Origin: Streptomyces sp. CC0208
GTDB lineage: Bacteria > Actinomycetota > Actinomycetes > Streptomycetales > Streptomycetaceae
DNA: 64,000 bases
Assembly: GCF_003443735.1 (NCBI RefSeq)
Contig: NZ_CP031969.1
Coordinates: 2,790,001 to 2,854,000, forward strand
Direction: 5' to 3'
The notes beneath the pieces are model-generated. The model ran no database searches and had not been told where the DNA came from. It saw only the letters and a program-made list of their open reading frames with translations. The translations under genes were made by a program, and so were the position numbers. Of this stretch, positions 58,824 to 64,000 are shown in pieces. Every line of letters starts with the position of its first letter. Within the stretch, counting starts at the first letter, position 1.

Positions 58824-59852
58824 ATGCACGTTGGAAGTTTCGTGTTGGCGGCCCAGTTCCCGGGGCAGGGCCAGGGGGAGGCGCTGCACCGCGCGGTCCG
58901 CTCGGCCGAGGTCGCGGAGGAGGCCGGACTCGACGCGGTCTGGCTGGCAGAACACCACTTCGTACCGTACGGCACCTGCCCGTCGGCGATCACCCTGGCG
59001 GCGCTGCTGCTGGGCCGCACCCGCCGTATCCGCGTCGGCACCGCCGTGAGCGTGCTGCCCACGGTCCACCCCGTGGCCCTCGGGGAGCAGGCCGCGCTGC
59101 TGCACATGACGAGCGGCGGGCGCTTCTCGCTGGGCGTGGGGCGCGGCGGTCCATGGGTCGACCTGGAAGTGTTCGGGGCGGGTCTTCAGGCGTACGAGAA
59201 GGGCTTCCCGGAATCACTCGATCTGCTGGTGCGCTGGCTGCGCGAGCCGTCCGTCGGGGCGGCCGGCGAGCGCTTCCGCTTCCGCGAAGTGCCGGTCGTC
59301 CCACGGCCGTCGGAGGCGCTCACGGAAACGGACGGTCCCGAGGTCATCGTCGCCTGCACCTCCCCGGCGAGCGTCCGGCTGGCCGCCGAGCGCGGGCTGC
59401 CGATGCTGCTCGGGATGCATGTCGGGGACGAGGAGAAGGCGGAGATGGTCGCCCTGTGGCGCAGGCAGGCGCGCGCCGCCGGACACGCGCCGGAGAAGGT
59501 GCTGGACGCGCCCCATGTCTCGGCCGGTGTCTGCCAGCTCGCGGACCGGCGCACGGACGCGGTGGAGGCCCTGGTGAAGGCGATGCCGGGCTGGCTCAGG
59601 CAGGGACTCGGCGCCCATGTCACGGTCGACGGCCGCGCCCGACAGATGCGCGATCCGGTGGCGTACACCGAACTGCTCTGCGGACTGCACCCGGTGGGCA
59701 CTCCGCGGCTCGCCGCCGACCGCCTCGCGGCGACCAGCGAACGGACGGGTGTCTCCCGTTTCGCCCTGCTCGTCGAGGGCTCGGGGGATCTGGCGGCCAC
59801 CGAGGAGAACGTACGGCGGCTGGGTGCGGAAGTCCTGCCGCATCTGACCTGA
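58824..59852 (+). CDS. LLM-class flavin-dependent monooxygenase
   Basis: A 342-residue luciferase-like TIM-barrel enzyme using FMNH2 or F420H2. The opening SAEVAEEAGLDAVWLAEHHFVPYGTCPSAITLAALLLGRTRRIRVGTAVSVLPTVHPVALGEQAALLHMTSGGRFSLGVGRGG is diagnostic, with the AEHHF and RIRVGTAV motifs. It resembles the alkanal monooxygenase-like subgroup. ATG at 58824 with AGGAAA upstream. The substrate cannot be inferred; no partner reductase is adjacent. Confidence 0.88.
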   Translation: MHVGSFVLAAQFPGQGQGEALHRAVRSAEVAEEAGLDAVWLAEHHFVPYGTCPSAITLAALLLGRTRRIRVGTAVSVLPTVHPVALGEQAALLHMTSGGRFSLGVGRGGPWVDLEVFGAGLQAYEKGFPESLDLLVRWLREPSVGAAGERFRFREVPVVPRPSEALTETDGPEVIVACTSPASVRLAAERGLPMLLGMHVGDEEKAEMVALWRRQARAAGHAPEKVLDAPHVSAGVCQLADRRTDAVEALVKAMPGWLRQGLGAHVTVDGRARQMRDPVAYTELLCGLHPVGTPRLAADRLAATSERTGVSRFALLVEGSGDLAATEENVRRLGAEVLPHLT

Positions 59853-59938
59853 AACGGAACAACCCTGTCCGGCGGGAGCTTGCCGCCCCGGTACTGATGC
59901 ACCTCCCGCGTACGGAGCGGCAAGCGAGCGGCGCCGCG

Positions 59939-60331
59939 TCAGCAGTCCCGGAACTCCGGAGACTGGTTCAGCAGCTGACTGCGCACCGAGGTGAAGCGGA
60001 CCAGCGTCTCGTCGACGGAGGAGTCCAACGGGAACACCGCCACCCGGTGGCAGTTCTGGAAGGCCAGCCGCACACCGAAGTGCCGCTGAAGCGCGCCGCG
60101 TATCGCGTCACTCGCAAGCGCACGCAGCAGCTGACCGCGTGCCTGCTCGTCCGGCGGGGGCGTCTGGTTGTCGGCGAAGTTGCCGCCGTCGACCTTCAGC
60201 TGGGCCACCAGGGAGCTGATCATCTCCCATGCGTAGGGCAGGGAGGTCCGGACGCAGTCGACGAATTCGGCTTCGTCGACCTCGCCTCGCTCGGCCTTCT
60301 CGAGTAGGGCCGGTGAGACGTCGAGCGACAT
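59939..60331 (-). CDS. SCO5389-family conserved protein
   Basis: A 130-residue cytoplasmic protein beginning MSLDVSPALLEKAERGEVDEAEFVDCVRTSLPYAWEMISSLVAQL. It is conserved next to nucS in Streptomyces; I recognise it as the SCO5389 family, whose function is unknown. GAGGAG upstream of ATG 60331 is strong. Helical with a short beta part around FGVRLAFQNCHRVAVFPLD. Confidence 0.85.
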   Translation of the reverse strand: MSLDVSPALLEKAERGEVDEAEFVDCVRTSLPYAWEMISSLVAQLKVDGGNFADNQTPPPDEQARGQLLRALASDAIRGALQRHFGVRLAFQNCHRVAVFPLDSSVDETLVRFTSVRSQLLNQSPEFRDC

Positions 60332-60585
60332 GGGTTCTCCTCTCGCACCCCTGATTCCTCAGGGGTTGCCGGACAGATGAGGGAGTCCGCGCTGCCGACA
60401 CGCTCAGTGCACGCCTCGCGACCTCCCGTTCACTACGGTAGGCAACGGACCGTGACGGCACCAGGAGAATGCGAACAAAGGGCGCTCTCAACAGGCCCAC
60501 AATCGGCCACAAATGAACAGGCTTTCTCCACAGCCTTACGGGCCGAATCGCGTGGACATGCGCCCGTCGAGTAGCGTTGCCGACC

Positions 60586-61257
60586 ATGCGTCTCGTCATT
60601 GCCCGGTGTTCCGTCGACTACGCGGGCCGGCTCACCGCCCACCTGCCCTCGGCCCCCCGTCTGATCCTGGTGAAGGCCGACGGCAGCGTCTCCATCCACG
60701 CCGACGACCGGGCCTACAAGCCCCTGAACTGGATGTCGCCGCCCTGCACGTTGAAGGAGGGGACCGGCGACGAGGAAGGCGTCTGGACCGTCATCAACAA
60801 GGCGGGCGAGAAGCTCATCATCACGATGGAGGAAGTCCTCCACGACTCCTCGCACGAACTGGGCGTCGATCCGGGCCTGATCAAGGACGGCGTGGAAGCA
60901 CACCTTCAGGAACTGCTCGCCGACCGCATCGACACCCTCGGCGACGGCTACACCCTGATCCGCCGCGAGTACATGACGGCCATCGGCCCGGTCGACATCC
61001 TGTGCCGGGACGCCGAGGGGCAGACCGTCGCGGTGGAGATCAAGCGGCGCGGTGAGATCGACGGCGTCGAGCAACTCACCCGCTACCTCGACCTGTTGAA
61101 CCGCGACCCCCATCTCGCCCCGGTCCGCGGCATCTTCGCCGCCCAGGAGATCAAGCCCCAGGCCCGCGTCCTCGCGACCGACCGCGGTATCGGCTGCCAC
61201 ATCATGGACTACGACGCGCTGCGGGGCATCGAGGACGACAAACTGCGGCTGTTCTGA
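60586..61257 (+). CDS. nucS: Endonuclease NucS (mismatch-specific, EndoMS)
   Basis: A 223-residue nuclease that cuts both strands at mismatches, providing the non-canonical mismatch repair of actinobacteria that lack MutS/MutL. The N-terminal DNA-binding domain (1-115) is followed by a RecB-like catalytic core with D137 (GPVDILC), E151 and K153 (VAVEIKRR). The C-terminal DDKLRLF fits the sliding-clamp-binding tail. ATG at 60586 lies 8 nt after TAGCGT, so it is probably leaderless. A bidirectional terminator follows. Confidence 0.94.
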   Translation: MRLVIARCSVDYAGRLTAHLPSAPRLILVKADGSVSIHADDRAYKPLNWMSPPCTLKEGTGDEEGVWTVINKAGEKLIITMEEVLHDSSHELGVDPGLIKDGVEAHLQELLADRIDTLGDGYTLIRREYMTAIGPVDILCRDAEGQTVAVEIKRRGEIDGVEQLTRYLDLLNRDPHLAPVRGIFAAQEIKPQARVLATDRGIGCHIMDYDALRGIEDDKLRLF

Positions 61258-61291
61258 CAGCGCCTTTTCCGCTACGCCGAGTTCTTCCACG

Positions 61292-61327
61292 AAGAGGGCC
61301 GGGTCCGTTTCCGGACCCGGCCCTCTT
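61292..61327. terminator. Bidirectional terminator between nucS and the NTPase-like gene
   Basis: A perfect 16-bp stem (61292-61307 with 61312-61327) with a 4-base loop, bounded by AA on one side and TT on the other. It lies between convergent stops. Confidence 0.9.
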
Positions 61328-61343
61328 GTGTCGCGCCGTGTTC

Positions 61344-63863
61344 CTAGATGACCGGCCCGCTCGGCGAGCTCACGCTGCTGCTCTCCGGGGCACTGGCCGA
61401 GCTGCTGGTCTCCACCGGGGCGGTGGAGGCGGGGCCGCTGGCCGAGTCGGAGGTGGAGGGCGCGGTCGTGGGCGTGCTCGTCGGCGTCTCAGTCGGGCCG
61501 GTCGACGTCGCGGTGCCTGTCGGCGTCGATGTGGCGGAACCCGTCGGCGTCGACGATGTCGACGGCTTCGACGCCGACGGCTTGGGGGACGTCGGCTTCG
61601 GCGAACTCGGGGTGCTCCCCGACCCCTTCGTCCCACTGGGATCGTCGGACGGCTCCGGCGCCCCCGTTGGCGTCGGATCGTCCGAAGTGCCGTACGTGCC
61701 GTCGGGCCCCGGGTCGGTCGGACGGGACGTGGCCGTGCCCGTGTCGGCCTTGCCGTCGTCGTTCTTCGGGACGTCCGCGCCGAGGTTGCCGTCGTCGATG
61801 CCGACGCTGGCCGACGGGTTGACGCCGACCTGGTCGGACGGGGCGTTCGGGTCGTTGTCGGAGGTGGCGCCGAGGGTCACGACCGTGCCGAGCACCGCGA
61901 CCAGCAGGGCGCCCGCGCCGGCCGCGACGAGGTTGCGCTTGGCGAGGCCCTTGAGTCCGCCCCGGGCCTTGCGCGAGGGCGCGGGCGTGGACGGCGAGCG
62001 GTGGACGACGATCGTCTGCGACTCGGCCGGCGGCTGGAGCTGCGGGAAGGCCGCGGGGACTCCCCCGGGCGGTGAGGCGGACTCGTCGTACCGGGCGTCG
62101 GGCAACTCCTCGCCCGCCGCCGCGCCGAGGCCGACCAGGCCGGGCGCGCTGCCGTCCCGGTCGGAGACCAGGGTGAGGGCACGGCGGCCCGCGACGGTGC
62201 CGCGCTTGTCGGCGAGGGCGCCGCGCAGGCCGACGGAGGCCTCCAGTTCGGCGCGGGCCCGGTCGAGCTGTCCGCCGCAGAGCGCGAGGATGCCGAGCTC
62301 GTGGTGGAAGTAGGCCTGGTCGGAGACCTCACCGGCCAGCCGGGCTGCCTCGGAACCGGCCCGGAGGCAACGCTCCCAGGCGCCCCAGTGGCCGCCGGCG
62401 GCGAACGCGGGCGCCGCCGTGCGGGCCAGCTGCACGGTCACGGCCTCCTCGCCCTCCTCGGGCGCGGTGGTCACCGGGACCAGGACGGTGAGGGCGGCCA
62501 GCAGGGCGTCGGCCTCCGCGCACACCCGCTCGGGGGTGACCGAGGGGTGCCCGGCCCACCAGGCGTAGTGCTGGGCGGCGGTGAGGGCGCGGCTCTCGAT
62601 GTCGTCGCCGTATCCGGCGGCCTCCAGCTGGGCGAGGACACCGGCGGCGAGCCGGTAGCGGGAGCCGACCGGGGAGACCAGACCGCAGTCCGCGAGCTCA
62701 CCGAGGGCGGCGTCCGCGTGGGTGTCGCCGATCAGGGCGGGGAGGTGGGCCTGGTGGGGCACCTCGCCGCCGAGCGCGACCGCGAACCGCAGGGTGGCGC
62801 GCGCGGACTCGCTCAGCCGGGAGGCGAGCAGCGGGGCGGGGGCGGCGGCCTCGCCGAGCGCGGGCAGGGGTATCTCCTCGCCCTCGTCGGGGGCGAACAG
62901 CGCGTCGACCGGGGCCGCGTCCGCGAAGACGCCGAACTCGTCGACGGCACTGGTCCCGGCCCGCAGCCGGTCGCGCTGCCTGAGCAGGGCCCCGGCCTGG
63001 ACGAAGCGCAGGGGCAGGCCCTCGGACTCGAACCAGAGGTCGCCCGCCCAGTTCGACTCCTCCTCCGTCAGCACCCGGCCGACGGAACGCTCCAGGAGCT
63101 CCACACCGTCGGCGCGCTCCAGGCCGCTGAGGAAGACCTCCTCGACGGCGGAGTCGGCCGAGGGCGCGGGCACGTCGGGCGTCGCGCCGATCACGAAGGC
63201 GCACTCGGGGGTGGCGTCGAGCAGTTCGTCGAGGGCCGCGCCGCCGAACTCGATGTCGTCGAGGACGACGACCGCGCCGATCTCCCGCACGCAGGAGAGC
63301 AGCTCGTCCCGGTCGGGGCGGTGCAGGGGCGCGTCGAAGACGGCGTAGAAGAGGTCGTACAGCAGCTCGGTCGCCGTGCGGTGGAAGCCGGTGAGGCGGA
63401 CCACGCCGTCGGGGGCGAGGTCCGAGCAGTCCTCGGCGACGACGTCGAGCAGGCTGGTGCGGCCGGAGCCGGCGGGGCCGGTCAGGCGTACCGAGCGGCC
63501 GCGGGCGAGCAGCCGTACGAGTCGCTCGCGTTCGTCCTGGCGGGCCAGGAGATGCAGCGCCGTGCGGGTCGGTCCGGCCGGGACGGGCGGGCGGGCCGCG
63601 CGGTCCACCTCGGCGCGTTCGGCGGTACCGAACTTCGCGGGGCGGGCGGGTCGCTCGCCGGGCGGGCAAGCCTCTATCTCGCTGCCGTCGACGGGGTTGA
63701 CGGTGAGCAGGAAGTCGCCCGCGACGAGCTGCACGGTGCGGGCGAGCGCGGGCGTGTGCTGGCCGAAGTCGGATGTGAGGGAGTCCCTGGGAGGCCGCTG
63801 ACGCGGCGAGCCGCCGTCGTCGTCATGGCCGTACTCCTCGGGTCCCCGGTTGTTCGGGTCCAT
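61344..63863 (-). CDS. Membrane-anchored STAND-like NTPase protein with Ser/Thr/Pro-rich tail
   Basis: An 839-residue protein. A flexible N-terminus to about 95 precedes an NB-ARC/AAA-like domain (about 100-340) whose P-loop reads GPAGSGRTS (129-137), with Arg where the Walker A Lys is expected, followed by a Walker B-like VVVLDDIEF. Helical TPR-like repeats run from about 350 to 600. One transmembrane helix (NLVAAGAGALLVAVLGTVVTLGA, about 643-666) leads to a 170-residue extracytoplasmic Ser/Thr/Pro/Asp-rich tail, a likely wall-spanning or glycosylated segment. A sensor linking the outside to a helical scaffold is plausible; the function is unknown. ATG at 63863. Confidence 0.75.
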   Translation of the reverse strand: MDPNNRGPEEYGHDDDGGSPRQRPPRDSLTSDFGQHTPALARTVQLVAGDFLLTVNPVDGSEIEACPPGERPARPAKFGTAERAEVDRAARPPVPAGPTRTALHLLARQDERERLVRLLARGRSVRLTGPAGSGRTSLLDVVAEDCSDLAPDGVVRLTGFHRTATELLYDLFYAVFDAPLHRPDRDELLSCVREIGAVVVLDDIEFGGAALDELLDATPECAFVIGATPDVPAPSADSAVEEVFLSGLERADGVELLERSVGRVLTEEESNWAGDLWFESEGLPLRFVQAGALLRQRDRLRAGTSAVDEFGVFADAAPVDALFAPDEGEEIPLPALGEAAAPAPLLASRLSESARATLRFAVALGGEVPHQAHLPALIGDTHADAALGELADCGLVSPVGSRYRLAAGVLAQLEAAGYGDDIESRALTAAQHYAWWAGHPSVTPERVCAEADALLAALTVLVPVTTAPEEGEEAVTVQLARTAAPAFAAGGHWGAWERCLRAGSEAARLAGEVSDQAYFHHELGILALCGGQLDRARAELEASVGLRGALADKRGTVAGRRALTLVSDRDGSAPGLVGLGAAAGEELPDARYDESASPPGGVPAAFPQLQPPAESQTIVVHRSPSTPAPSRKARGGLKGLAKRNLVAAGAGALLVAVLGTVVTLGATSDNDPNAPSDQVGVNPSASVGIDDGNLGADVPKNDDGKADTGTATSRPTDPGPDGTYGTSDDPTPTGAPEPSDDPSGTKGSGSTPSSPKPTSPKPSASKPSTSSTPTGSATSTPTGTATSTGPTETPTSTPTTAPSTSDSASGPASTAPVETSSSASAPESSSVSSPSGPVI

Positions 63864-64000
63864 AGGTTCAAGCCCCCCAAAAGCGTCTCGTGTGCCGACA
63901 GTGGCCCCTCCCGGCCTGCAGCACACCGCGCTGTCGCTTCTGGTCCGGGCCCGCTGGAAGGGATGCAGACAGCAGGCGACCGAACCCTAAACCTTCGCAC

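Overview
The window is a high-GC actinobacterial chromosome segment, almost certainly Streptomyces. The evidence is very GC-rich third codon positions, frequent GTG starts, leaderless promoters, and Streptomyces marker genes: the polarised-growth coiled-coil proteins Scy and FilP, the zinc-responsive MarR regulator AbsC, isobutyryl-CoA mutase IcmA, and the pfkA-pta-ackA-pyk group. From memory, the gene order matches the S. coelicolor SCO5386-SCO5439 neighbourhood, so this is conserved core chromosome with small accessory insertions. I saw no tRNA or rRNA gene, CRISPR array, prophage or complete insertion sequence.

Layout. 1-7.5 kb: 5' part of an RNA polymerase-associated HelD-type helicase; a MerR-thioredoxin operon; a DinB-type enzyme divergent from a MarR regulator; a zinc-ribbon/DUF2127 membrane protein; a drug exporter divergent from its TetR. 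7.6-15.4 kb: a DctA-type dicarboxylate carrier divergent from a CitA/CitB-type two-component system whose kinase has an unusual repetitive tail; then a sugar ABC importer (lipoprotein plus two permeases, no ATPase). 15.4-16.35 kb: non-coding GC-rich repeats. 16.35-23.8 kb: an FMN/F420-fold oxidoreductase, an XRE-like regulator, and pfkA divergent from pta-ackA, with pyk downstream. 23.8-28.1 kb: a large exported toxin-like protein and an overlapping downstream gene, the best candidate for an uncharacterised system. 28.5-31.9 kb: an exported/membrane operon (DUF6230, DUF6114, Ser/Pro-rich secreted protein). 31.9-39.8 kb: thioredoxin-TPR protein, TetR, icmA, two DUF3817 membrane proteins, a MarR, a TetR-controlled SRPBCC-DUF4166 operon, and a thiamine-binding-fold protein. 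40.3-46 kb: three AIM24-family genes, absC, the RapA1/A2-like two-component system and a PepSY protein. 46-49 kb: meaB, a thiolase and methylmalonyl-CoA epimerase. 49-54 kb: scy and filP. 54.2-58.2 kb: two ABC-2 type exporters. 58.2-64 kb: a zinc-binding protein, a flavin monooxygenase, an SCO5389-family protein, nucS and a membrane-anchored NTPase-like protein.

Functional themes are acetyl-phosphate and lower glycolysis (pfkA, pta, ackA, pyk), acyl-CoA carbon rearrangement (icmA, meaB, mce, thiolase), hyphal tip growth (scy, filP), and many paired local regulators whose palindromic operators can be read in the divergent intergenic regions. A roughly 270-bp element with inverted termini occurs twice in opposite orientation around 36.6 and 39.9 kb.
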